A stretch of DNA of 64,000 nucleotides from Ascidiimonas aurantiaca (GTDB lineage: Bacteria; Bacteroidota; Bacteroidia; Flavobacteriales; Flavobacteriaceae), in the NCBI RefSeq assembly GCF_037646345.1, contig NZ_JBBEWR010000002.1:310001-374000 (forward strand), written 5' to 3'. The notes under the pieces were generated by a model that worked only from the letters and a program-made list of their open reading frames with translations, was not told the origin of the DNA and did no database searches. Position numbers and translations under genes: made by a program. Every line of letters begins with the position of its first letter. The stretch's first letter is position 1. Positions 34,827 to 44,440 of the stretch are shown piece after piece.

Positions 34827-34992
34827 TTAAACTTTTTTTGGATAGAAAAGGAAGGGTTGCGGAAAACATAAACAATACCGAAACAGCCCTTTATGTACAA
34901 AGATTCGATACTATAGTTGAAGGCTGAAAATTATTCAACTATCCCTAATTCATCCTGTATCCCTTAAAAAACTAATACGAAAAAGGTTAAAT
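34827..34992 (+). repeat. Direct repeat copy B
   Basis: Same orientation as copy A (29396-29574), starting TTAAACTTTTTTTGGAT and ending AAAAAGGTTAAAT, with about 13 bases fewer. Beyond 34992 the two flanks no longer match. It lies just left of the hsp20 regulatory elements. Confidence 0.8.
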
Positions 34993-35038
34993 GAGTTCAT
35001 TAATAATATTTTAGTACCAGCTTTAACGAGTAATAAAA

Positions 35039-35081
35039 GACAAAATGTCATTATTAAAAGCTATTTAAGTGACAAAAAGTC
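35039..35081. promoter_or_regulatory. Two GAC-N5-GTC palindromes upstream of hsp20
   Basis: GACAAAATGTC (35039-35049) and GACAAAAAGTC (35071-35081) are similar palindromes 32 bp apart, close to three helical turns. They lie 15-57 bp upstream of the GG of the sigma-54-like element. A related GACATTTTGAC lies before grpE. They are probably binding sites of a heat-shock activator or repressor; CIRCE is not present. Confidence 0.5.
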
Positions 35082-35094
35082 GTTTTTTTGGTAA

Positions 35095-35110
35095 TGGAAT
35101 ACCTTTTGCC
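35095..35110 (+). promoter_or_regulatory. sigma-54-type promoter of hsp20
   Basis: TGGAATACCTTTTGCC has GG at 35096-35097 and GC at 35108-35109, the exact -24/-12 spacing, and ends 36 bp before the ATG. A TANNTTTG element would need one base less (TACCTTTTG), so the housekeeping reading is poorer than for grpE. Confidence 0.55.
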
Positions 35111-35146
35111 TAGTAGGAGTTGTATTGAAACCTTAAAAAAGATAAA

Positions 35147-35584
35147 ATGAGCTTACTAAAAAAAGATAACAGTTTTTGGATCCCTTCGTTGTTTGACGAA
35201 TTTTTTAAACCGGAGATCAATAGAAATATTCAGCAATGGAACAGAACAAATATCCCTGCGGTGAACATAAAAGAGTCTGAAGAAGATTTTACGATTGAGG
35301 TGGCAGCTCCCGGCCTTCAGAAAGAAGATTTTAAAATCGAGATCGATCAGGGTGTATTAACTGTTTCTTCAGAAAAAGAACATACCGGAGAAGATGTTTC
35401 TGACGAAGGAAGATTTACTCGTAAGGAGTTTAGTTTTACTTCTTTCCAACGGTCTTTTACTTTACCTGAAACTATTCAGGAAGATGCTATAAAGGCGGTA
35501 TATACTAACGGAGTGTTACATGTAACGCTTCCTAAAGCACAAAAAGAATTGCCTGAGCCAAAAAAATATATTGAAGTTTCATAA
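35147..35584 (+). CDS. Small heat-shock protein Hsp20/alpha-crystallin
   Basis: 145 residues. The alpha-crystallin domain spans about 38-135: AVNIKESEEDFTIEVAAPGL, FTRKEFSFTSFQRSFTLPE and the A-x-x-x-NGVL motif (AVYTNGVLHVTLPK near 117-130). It is an ATP-independent holdase for unfolding proteins. It is monocistronic, between a sigma-54-like promoter and a terminator. Confidence 0.95.
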   Translation: MSLLKKDNSFWIPSLFDEFFKPEINRNIQQWNRTNIPAVNIKESEEDFTIEVAAPGLQKEDFKIEIDQGVLTVSSEKEHTGEDVSDEGRFTRKEFSFTSFQRSFTLPETIQEDAIKAVYTNGVLHVTLPKAQKELPEPKKYIEVS

Positions 35585-35610
35585 AGTTTGGTTTATTAAT
35601 TACAGTTGGA

Positions 35611-35638
35611 AAAGAGGCGGTGTACTGCCTCTTTTTTT
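35611..35638 (+). terminator. Terminator of hsp20
   Basis: AAAGAGGC (35611-35618) pairs with GCCTCTTT (35627-35634), extended inside by G-U and G-C pairs around loop TGTA, followed by a T run. The convergent lysR gene ends at 35645. Confidence 0.85.
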
Positions 35639-35644
35639 ATTTCC

Positions 35645-36568
35645 TTAATAACATTCAAACCATTCAAAATTCTCGCGAGCGATCTTACTTTTTTCTTGTT
35701 TTATGTGTTCCAGATACGAAGCGGCTACCGGAGAGAATTTTTTGTTTTGAAGCCAGATAAGGTTCCAGTCGCTTATAATAGGGAACCCTTGTACAGGAAT
35801 AATCTGAAGGTCGTTGTTCTGAAGTTCATTTTTAATACCTATTAATGGCATTATTGAGTATCCCAGGCCGGCAATTACTGCCTGTTTTACAGCTTCGTTA
35901 GAGGTAAGTTCCATTTTTTTTACTACGCTTAACTTGTGATCGCCTATGAATTGTTCCATAGCCAGACGGGTAGCCGAACCTTCTTCCCGGTATATTAACG
36001 GAAGCGATTCCAGAATATCATACTCATACATTTTTTCAACAAAAGGGAAACGGGTACTCCCTACAAGAAATAACTTATTTTGAAAAAGGCTTACTTTATC
36101 AATTTGCAGTTTTTCCGGTAAGAGAGACACCATGGCAAAATCTACTTCATTGGCTTCTAGGCTTCTTATAACCCGGGCACGGTTGGTAACATCCATTTCA
36201 AGTTCTACACCTTCATGGTTCTTTATAAAACCATATAAAAAATAAGGCATTACATATTTAGCAGTAGAAACTATGGTTAACTTCAATTTACCTGCGAGGC
36301 TCCCTTTATATGCCAGTGTTTTGTATTTAATAGCATTTACTTCATCTAAAATTCTCTTACCGGCGATAGCTATTTCATTACCAAAATCGGTAACATACAG
36401 TTTTCTCCCTACAATTTCGGTTAACGGGATTTCAAATTGATCCTGAAGTTTTTTTAACTGAATGGAAACTGCCGGTTGTGTAAGGTGTAATTCTTCAGCA
36501 GCTTTTGTAATGCTTTTGGTTTGAGCAATTTTTAAAAATATACGGAGTTGATGAAGTGTATAATCCAT
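35645..36568 (-). CDS. LysR-family regulator divergent from sbtA
   Basis: 307 residues. The N-terminal winged helix-turn-helix (about 3-60) has FLKIAQTKSITKAAEELHLT and QPAVSIQLKKL. The C-terminal part (about 90-300) is the LysR substrate-binding domain. The sequence style is that of the CbbR/CmpR/CysB branch. It faces an sbtA-type bicarbonate transporter gene across a 196-bp gap, so it is probably its regulator; the effector is unknown. Confidence 0.9.
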   Translation of the reverse strand: MDYTLHQLRIFLKIAQTKSITKAAEELHLTQPAVSIQLKKLQDQFEIPLTEIVGRKLYVTDFGNEIAIAGKRILDEVNAIKYKTLAYKGSLAGKLKLTIVSTAKYVMPYFLYGFIKNHEGVELEMDVTNRARVIRSLEANEVDFAMVSLLPEKLQIDKVSLFQNKLFLVGSTRFPFVEKMYEYDILESLPLIYREEGSATRLAMEQFIGDHKLSVVKKMELTSNEAVKQAVIAGLGYSIMPLIGIKNELQNNDLQIIPVQGFPIISDWNLIWLQNKKFSPVAASYLEHIKQEKSKIARENFEWFECY

Positions 36569-36764
36569 TAATTAAAGTTATGTTGCTTATTTCAAATATA
36601 AATAAAAATAAATGAATTGAACTTCTCAAATTTGCACGCGAATTCAAAAAAGCGGTTTTTGAAAAAACACGTATCAAAAATAGCACAACAAGCCCTGGTT
36701 CTTCCCCTGTTTACTTATTCTATCCGAGTACGTTATCAACACCAAACACAAACCTTTATTTTCA

Positions 36765-37727
36765 ATGGACTTTCATCTGCTAATTGACAACCTGACGAAT
36801 CCTGCACTACTGTTTTTCTTTCTGGGTATTATTGCTGTACTTTTTAAGAGTGACCTGGAGATCCCTTCTAATTCTTCTAAGTTTATTTCGTTATACCTTC
36901 TTTTTTCTATTGGTTTTAAAGGGGGGCAGGAACTGGCACATAGCGATTTTGACATGGAAATAGTCTGGTCTTTATTATTTGGTATATTCCTGGCATTGGT
37001 GGTTCCGGTATATTGTTTTTTTATTTTAAGAAAAAGACTAGGGGTGTTTAATGCGGGAGCCATTGCCGCTGCTTACGGATCTGTAAGTGCTGTGACTTTT
37101 GTAACGGCTGTTTCTTTTCTGGAAATCCAAAAAATAGATTTTGGGGGACATATGGTAGCGGTAATGGCTTTAATGGAGGCTCCTTCTATCATAATTGGGG
37201 TTTTGTTAATGGCACTTTTTGCCAAAGGAAAAGGACGTAAAATGAGCTTTGCGGGTTTGTTTGCCCATTCTGTTACCAACGGTAGTGTTTTGCTTATTCT
37301 GGGAAGTCTTTTAATCGGGTTTTTAGCAAGCGATCAGCAGGCAGAGGGGATCAAGCCTTTTACCACAGATATTTTTAAAGGTTTTCTGGCTGTTTTTCTT
37401 TTGGATATGGGAATTACCAGTGGTAAAAAACTATCTTCATTCATTAAAAAAGGGGCATTCCCCTTTCTTTTTGCCATAGTGGTTCCTCTGGTAAATGGTA
37501 CTATCACAGCTTTTGTGAGCAGGATAATAACAGATGATGCCGGAAACCGGTTTCTTTTTGCCATACTGGCTGCAAGTGCTTCATATATTGCGGTACCTGC
37601 AGCTATGAAACTGGCGGCACCCAAAGCAAACCCGGGATTGTATATCCCTATGGCACTAGCCATTACTTTTCCGTTTAATATTACGCTGGGAATGCCTTTG
37701 TATTTATTTATTATCCAGATGTCTTGA
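36765..37727 (+). CDS. sbtA: Sodium-dependent bicarbonate transporter SbtA-like
   Basis: 320 residues with about ten membrane helices in two inverted halves. LFSIGFKGGQELA (about 45-57), AAAYGSVSAVTFVTAVSFL (about 101-119) and the second-half counterparts LLDMGITSGK and ASASYIAVPAAMKLAAPKANPG are SbtA (DUF897) signatures. Cyanobacterial SbtA imports HCO3- with Na+. In a heterotroph it may supply bicarbonate for carboxylases. No sbtB regulator gene is adjacent. Confidence 0.88.
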   Translation: MDFHLLIDNLTNPALLFFFLGIIAVLFKSDLEIPSNSSKFISLYLLFSIGFKGGQELAHSDFDMEIVWSLLFGIFLALVVPVYCFFILRKRLGVFNAGAIAAAYGSVSAVTFVTAVSFLEIQKIDFGGHMVAVMALMEAPSIIIGVLLMALFAKGKGRKMSFAGLFAHSVTNGSVLLILGSLLIGFLASDQQAEGIKPFTTDIFKGFLAVFLLDMGITSGKKLSSFIKKGAFPFLFAIVVPLVNGTITAFVSRIITDDAGNRFLFAILAASASYIAVPAAMKLAAPKANPGLYIPMALAITFPFNITLGMPLYLFIIQMS

Positions 37728-37746
37728 TGACACAACTTACCTTAGG

Positions 37747-39735
<1,989 letters not shown>

Positions 39736-39810
39736 ATCACAAAACTAACAAACAAAAAAGACAGCAACTCTCCTTTTGGGTATAAATGTTGGTTACACTT
39801 TTACTTATTC

Positions 39811-42561
39811 TTAGCGCTTTAGTGAAAAGTGCCCTTCAAATTCGCGCCCATCTTCAAGTTGTACCCTGAACCAATAATCAGAAGCGGGCATAGGAGAGCC
39901 ATTAAAAGTGCCATCCCATCCGGTATCTCCCGGGGTGAGTTGTTTGAGTGGTTTCCCAAACCTGTCAAAAATGAGTATGGTAGAGTTTCCCAGGAAGTTT
40001 TCATTAATACCGCGAATTTGCCAGTTGTCATTAAACCCATCACCATTAGGAGTAAAAAATCGGGGATACCCAATAATAGCGATATCGCGGCTTACAACAC
40101 CGCAACCGTTTTTATCACGAACATATAAGGTGGCAAACCCGGGAGGTAGATTTTCAAAAACGTTACGATCCTGATAAGGGCCGTTCAAATCGTTGAAAGC
40201 AAACTCATAATCGCCTTCTCCGGAAACAATGACCTCAACCCGATTGTTCCTTGAAATATCGGTAATATTCAGATTGCTTATGGTGGCAATGTTGGACGGG
40301 AGTACTTCAAATATTTTAGAATTACTGCAACTACCCTGAGTACCTGCGTTGTTATAAAGTGTAGTAAGCTCCAGACGATATGTACCGTCAATAGAGAGGG
40401 TAGTTAAACGATCGTTCGAGACCAATGTTTCCGTATTTCCATTTTGCAGGTACCATGCATATCCCTCAAATCCGGGAGCAGCTTCTACGCTAAGAGCAGG
40501 GGTGTTAAGGCAGATCAAAAGAGTATCGGGAAAAAGTACTTCCGGTAAGGGCCTCACAATAAGTTCTACGGCTTCTATGCCCTCGCACTGCCCGGCATTT
40601 TCCAGTCTTACGTACACAAAGGTATTTTCAGAAATGATATCGCCGGATAATTCATTTATCTCCATGGTAGCATCTTCCCTGTTCGCATAGATGTTGACAT
40701 CCGGAGAGGTATAGGATGCCTTAATTGCTTCCAGGTCAAAAAGGCCCTCTAATGTGTTGTCAGAAGGATCAAGCTTGCAGGCGAAAAACTGTGTTGCATT
40801 CGCCAGATCAATAACCTCCGGGTTAACCACCAGATTAAGTGTTGAGGTCACAGAACAACCGGAGGAAGAAGTAACCAGCGCATAAAGTGTCTGATTGAAA
40901 GCGGTGGTATTCCTATAATTTTCCGGTGTATTGATTGCAATATTGTTTTGAATATCTGAGAGGCTTTCATAGAAGCTTACGGTAAGCGAGGCATTACCAT
41001 TGGTAAAAATCTCTCTCATTTGTAACAGATTAAAACGGGTAATCCCGTCAGAGGCATTTCCCTCCTCAATATCACATTGTTCAAGAATACTATTAGTAAC
41101 GACCGGTAATGGATTTATGTTAACTAATGCGGATCCCTCCAGAGGGCAGCTTCCGTCATTTCTATCTATTTCTAACCGGTAAATACCTGCATCTGCCATA
41201 GATGCATTAGCTAATGTATATGTATTGGAGGTAGAACCTAATGTAACTTCAGTGTTTCCATTATCAAAATACCAGGTATAGGAGGCTCCCGAAAGTACAG
41301 GTGCTGAAAAGGTAAAAGATTCATTTTCACATAACTCAAGGCTGTTATTGCCTGCATTGTTATTACTTCCCGGATCTATAATATCTACTACTTCATTGAA
41401 GAGGGATTGAATAAAGGGAGGTAATCCAAAGGTTGCAGCACGTGTTCCCAGACTTTGTTGACGCCTTATAAAATCAGCGCCTGATCCAAGAATATTAGGG
41501 TTATTTATAACATTAAGTGTATTGGCCCCAAACTGAGAATTGTAAATCTTTCCATTAATAGCGAGTTGAAGACCACCGTTAACCAAATCTCCCAGTGAAA
41601 TTTTTGAACCGGAAATATCGGAAGCTGTCAGATCATATTGAAAGATCTCCCCGTTTTCAATCATGCCGATAGCATTATAATAATCTATGGTGGCATATAA
41701 TACCTGATTGTTAGGAGAGAACTCCACACCATAGGGAGAACCATTATTAGCATCAAGTTCAAATTCGTTAGATACCTGTCCGGTAGCGGTATCAAAATCA
41801 TACAGCAAAAGTTTTCCCGGGTTTAATCTTGAGGTAGTGTTGCCAACGGTGCTATGAGCTACTGCAAGCCTGGTACCATCAGGAGATGCTTTTAAATAAC
41901 CTATGGCATTATATCGATATCCTCCCAAAGGAACCAGTGTAGGTGTTGTTGAAACTACCGGAGTATTGTTTACTCCCAGAGGAGTTACCTGATAGGCATA
42001 AAAAGTATCAAGAAAGTGAGTAATGACCCATATAGATGAGCAATCTGCCGAACGTACGGCAGTGATTTTTTCGGAATTAGGAATTAGCAAAGGCTGCCCG
42101 TTGTTTCCTCTGGCAATCACATCACCATTAGGTCCTGCAGTCATATCTACTATATAATAGTTGAGCCCCCTGAGTAAAGAGGTGTTATGAATATCACCCC
42201 CCAGAGCGTGCACTGTAAAAATATAATAGAGGTTAGAATTACCGGGATTAGGAACAATAATGGCCGATTGTGTACTGGAAGGGTCTCCCAGCAGGCCGTT
42301 ACCGTTTGGCATAATGTTATGGGTACGGTCCCACACGGTGATGCCATCGGTATAAAAAAGAAGATTACCAAATTTATCTGATATAGAGGCACACCCTTCA
42401 TTGGTACTCAAACGCCCATCGGTAAGGGGCACCACTGTGCCATCACCATTAAAACGAATACCTGCATTAAGACCAAAATACCAGTTGGCAGCTTCTCTTT
42501 GTGCAGATAATGTACCAATAAAAATTAAAAATAGCCCCCAAAAAAAGAGAATCTTTTTCAT
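39811..42561 (-). CDS. Exported protein with gliding-motility/T9SS type B C-terminus
   Basis: 916 residues with signal peptide about 1-20. The first 380 residues form a beta-propeller-like region (repeats such as YLKASPDGTRLAVAHS and GVEFSPNNQVLYATI). Two or three Ig-like/PKD-like segments follow (SYTWYFDNGNTEVTLGSTSN, EGYAWYLQNGNTETLVSND). The C-terminal about 85 residues (YPRFFTPNGDGFNDNWQI, then ILIFDRFGKPLKQL, GWDGTFNGSPMPASDYWF, GHFSLKR) are the type B sorting domain of the Por/type IX secretion system. It is expected on the surface or released; the function is unknown. Confidence 0.92.
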   Translation of the reverse strand: MKKILFFWGLFLIFIGTLSAQREAANWYFGLNAGIRFNGDGTVVPLTDGRLSTNEGCASISDKFGNLLFYTDGITVWDRTHNIMPNGNGLLGDPSSTQSAIIVPNPGNSNLYYIFTVHALGGDIHNTSLLRGLNYYIVDMTAGPNGDVIARGNNGQPLLIPNSEKITAVRSADCSSIWVITHFLDTFYAYQVTPLGVNNTPVVSTTPTLVPLGGYRYNAIGYLKASPDGTRLAVAHSTVGNTTSRLNPGKLLLYDFDTATGQVSNEFELDANNGSPYGVEFSPNNQVLYATIDYYNAIGMIENGEIFQYDLTASDISGSKISLGDLVNGGLQLAINGKIYNSQFGANTLNVINNPNILGSGADFIRRQQSLGTRAATFGLPPFIQSLFNEVVDIIDPGSNNNAGNNSLELCENESFTFSAPVLSGASYTWYFDNGNTEVTLGSTSNTYTLANASMADAGIYRLEIDRNDGSCPLEGSALVNINPLPVVTNSILEQCDIEEGNASDGITRFNLLQMREIFTNGNASLTVSFYESLSDIQNNIAINTPENYRNTTAFNQTLYALVTSSSGCSVTSTLNLVVNPEVIDLANATQFFACKLDPSDNTLEGLFDLEAIKASYTSPDVNIYANREDATMEINELSGDIISENTFVYVRLENAGQCEGIEAVELIVRPLPEVLFPDTLLICLNTPALSVEAAPGFEGYAWYLQNGNTETLVSNDRLTTLSIDGTYRLELTTLYNNAGTQGSCSNSKIFEVLPSNIATISNLNITDISRNNRVEVIVSGEGDYEFAFNDLNGPYQDRNVFENLPPGFATLYVRDKNGCGVVSRDIAIIGYPRFFTPNGDGFNDNWQIRGINENFLGNSTILIFDRFGKPLKQLTPGDTGWDGTFNGSPMPASDYWFRVQLEDGREFEGHFSLKR

Positions 42562-42587
42562 TAGTCATAGGGAAAGGACTAAATATA

Positions 42588-43418
42588 CTATAAATCGCGC
42601 TTTTTTAATAATAAGTAAGACCAATAAATGAAAAAAGCGGTCCAAACTACTACAATCAGGATCTGGTACCAATGCACCGAATAGTCTTTTGTAAATTCTT
42701 CTCCCACCTGGCTTGCAACAGATCTTACTGCGGAAAGGCGACTTCCGGGCTCTTTAATAAGGTTACTCATGGCATTAAGGGGAAAGAATCTGGAAATAGC
42801 ATCAGCCATACTGGCATCGAGTTTCCATCGCATGAGTAAATAAAATAATCCTTCTACTACCTGCCAGATAATGAGAAAGCCCAGAGCAAAAGCAGATCGC
42901 TTTACCAGAATACCCAGAAAAAGACAAAATGCGAAAAAACCGGTGAGCTTTATAAAAAAAGCAAGAAGATATTCAAGATCTGAAAAAACAATAGATAGCT
43001 CGTTATAATCGGAATACATAAACCCTAAAATCAGGGAAACTATAAAAATGAACAACGTAGAGATTAATGAAAATGCAATTACCATTAGGAACTTTGATCG
43101 TATAAACTCTTTTTTACTCAACCCGTCAATAAGATTTTGCTTGAGTGTTTTATTACTGTATTCATTGGCCATCATAGAAACGATCACAATAGCCAGGAAA
43201 AGTTTAAAAAACGCGGCTACATAAGTATTAAAATGCCATATATACGGGAAATTGAAAATTCCCTGTTCTGCCAGATGGAACTTAATGGGACCTATATCAA
43301 ATTTTATAGCAGCAATCAATGCAATAGAGGTAAGTAGTATAAAATAGGAGAGTATAAGGAACCTGCTGGCCCTGTTATTCCAAAGTTTAATAAACTCAAT
43401 ATATAGTAATCTTTTCAT
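42588..43418 (-). CDS. ABC-2 type permease
   Basis: 276 residues with about six membrane helices. The SMMANEYSNKTLKQNLIDGLS segment after the second helix is typical of bacitracin/gliding-type ABC-2 permeases. It pairs with the ATPase gene immediately upstream on the same strand (30 bp gap). Substrate unknown. Confidence 0.85.
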   Translation of the reverse strand: MKRLLYIEFIKLWNNRASRFLILSYFILLTSIALIAAIKFDIGPIKFHLAEQGIFNFPYIWHFNTYVAAFFKLFLAIVIVSMMANEYSNKTLKQNLIDGLSKKEFIRSKFLMVIAFSLISTLFIFIVSLILGFMYSDYNELSIVFSDLEYLLAFFIKLTGFFAFCLFLGILVKRSAFALGFLIIWQVVEGLFYLLMRWKLDASMADAISRFFPLNAMSNLIKEPGSRLSAVRSVASQVGEEFTKDYSVHWYQILIVVVWTAFFIYWSYLLLKKRDL

Positions 43419-43448
43419 AGAGTTGGTTTGAAGATGCCCGCAGGCGTA

Positions 43449-44348
43449 TTAGTTTACATTGCCGGTTAGTGTAAGGAACTGCTCCTCAAGGCTTTCCTTT
43501 CGTTTCACCAGATGTGAAAGGATAATTTGATCTTTATGGAGTAATTCATTTAAAGTGGCAGATTCCATGTTCTCTGAAAGGAAAGCTGTGATAAGACCGT
43601 TATCTTGTTTAATACCTGAAAATGAAGGGTGTTTTTCCAGCCATGAAAGAAGTTTTTGAGGCTCTGAGGCTTTTAGCTCAAAAAAGCCATGACTTGCAAT
43701 CATTTCATCTACTCTCCCGGAATAGAGTTTTTTTCCTTTTCTTAAAATAACCACATGACTACACACTTTTTCAACTTCATCCAAAAGGTGAGATGCCAGT
43801 AAAATGGTAGTTCCTCCCGCTGCAATTTTTTTAATAAGCTCCCTGATCTGATGAATACCCTGAGGGTCCAAACCATTGGTAGGTTCATCGAGAATAAGTA
43901 TTTCAGGATCGTTTAGCAGGGCAGAGGCGATGGCCAGACGCTGTTTCATTCCTAAAGAATAGGTTCTGAACTTACTGTCTCTGCGGTCTAGCAGTCCTAC
44001 CAGTTCTAATTTCTCATTTACTTTTTCAGTAGGGACCTCCTTAATGGCACATACCAGTTCCAGGTTCTTACTCGCACTCATATACGGGTAAAAGTTGGGC
44101 CGTTCTATAATGGCTCCTACTTTTTTCAAGGCATCATGTGTAGATGTTTTTCCGTCAAACCAGAAAAAAGACCCCTCGCTGGGATTTACTACATTGAGTA
44201 CCATACCGAGAGTGGTAGATTTACCACTTCCGTTAGGTCCGAGTATGCCATACACATTTCCTTTTTCTATAGTAAATGAAAGATCTTTAACAGCAGTAAG
44301 CGGCCCAAATTTTTTAGTAAGGTTATTAATTGTGAGTATTGTTTCCAA
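43449..44348 (-). CDS. ABC transporter ATP-binding protein
   Basis: 299 residues. Walker A GPNGSGKS (37-44), signature SLGMKQR (131-137), Walker B LILDEP (151-156) with NGLDP, H-loop ASHLLDE. The C-terminal extension matches the BcrA/CcmA-like ABC-2 exporters. It forms a two-gene exporter operon with the permease downstream. It is divergent from the conserved hypothetical gene at 44441. Confidence 0.93.
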   Translation of the reverse strand: METILTINNLTKKFGPLTAVKDLSFTIEKGNVYGILGPNGSGKSTTLGMVLNVVNPSEGSFFWFDGKTSTHDALKKVGAIIERPNFYPYMSASKNLELVCAIKEVPTEKVNEKLELVGLLDRRDSKFRTYSLGMKQRLAIASALLNDPEILILDEPTNGLDPQGIHQIRELIKKIAAGGTTILLASHLLDEVEKVCSHVVILRKGKKLYSGRVDEMIASHGFFELKASEPQKLLSWLEKHPSFSGIKQDNGLITAFLSENMESATLNELLHKDQIILSHLVKRKESLEEQFLTLTGNVN

Positions 44349-44417
44349 AATATGCTAGGTATGTTTAGAAGTTGTACTTAGTTGACGACTATAAACAGAT
44401 TTTGTTACAATAAGCCG

Positions 44418-44425
44418 TAAATTTG
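44418..44425 (+). promoter_or_regulatory. -7 element (TAAATTTG) before the gene at 44441
   Basis: Exact TANNTTTG match ending 15 bp before the chosen ATG. A TTG at 44402 is too close to be a standard -33 box. Confidence 0.4.
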
Positions 44426-44440
44426 AACAAACCAATTTGT

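Larger units (their letters stand above)
29396..34992. mobile_element. Candidate genomic cassette bounded by imperfect direct repeats
   Basis: About 5.6 kb between the sucC terminator and the hsp20 control region, flanked by two copies of a 166-179 bp sequence in the same orientation. The interior holds the candidate RiPP genes and is visibly richer in A and T than the neighbouring genes. No integrase, transposase or target-site duplication is evident, so the mechanism could be homologous recombination between the repeats or decay of a former element. Confidence 0.45.

Noticed and set aside
34660..34875. 71-codon minus-strand frame as a real gene
   Set aside because: No recognised family, no promoter, and it overlaps a non-coding repeat; kept only as a possible remnant.
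35000..35110. CIRCE (HrcA) element before hsp20 or grpE
   Set aside because: No TTAGCACTC-N9-GAGTGCTAA-like sequence is present; the palindromes are GAC-N5-GTC.
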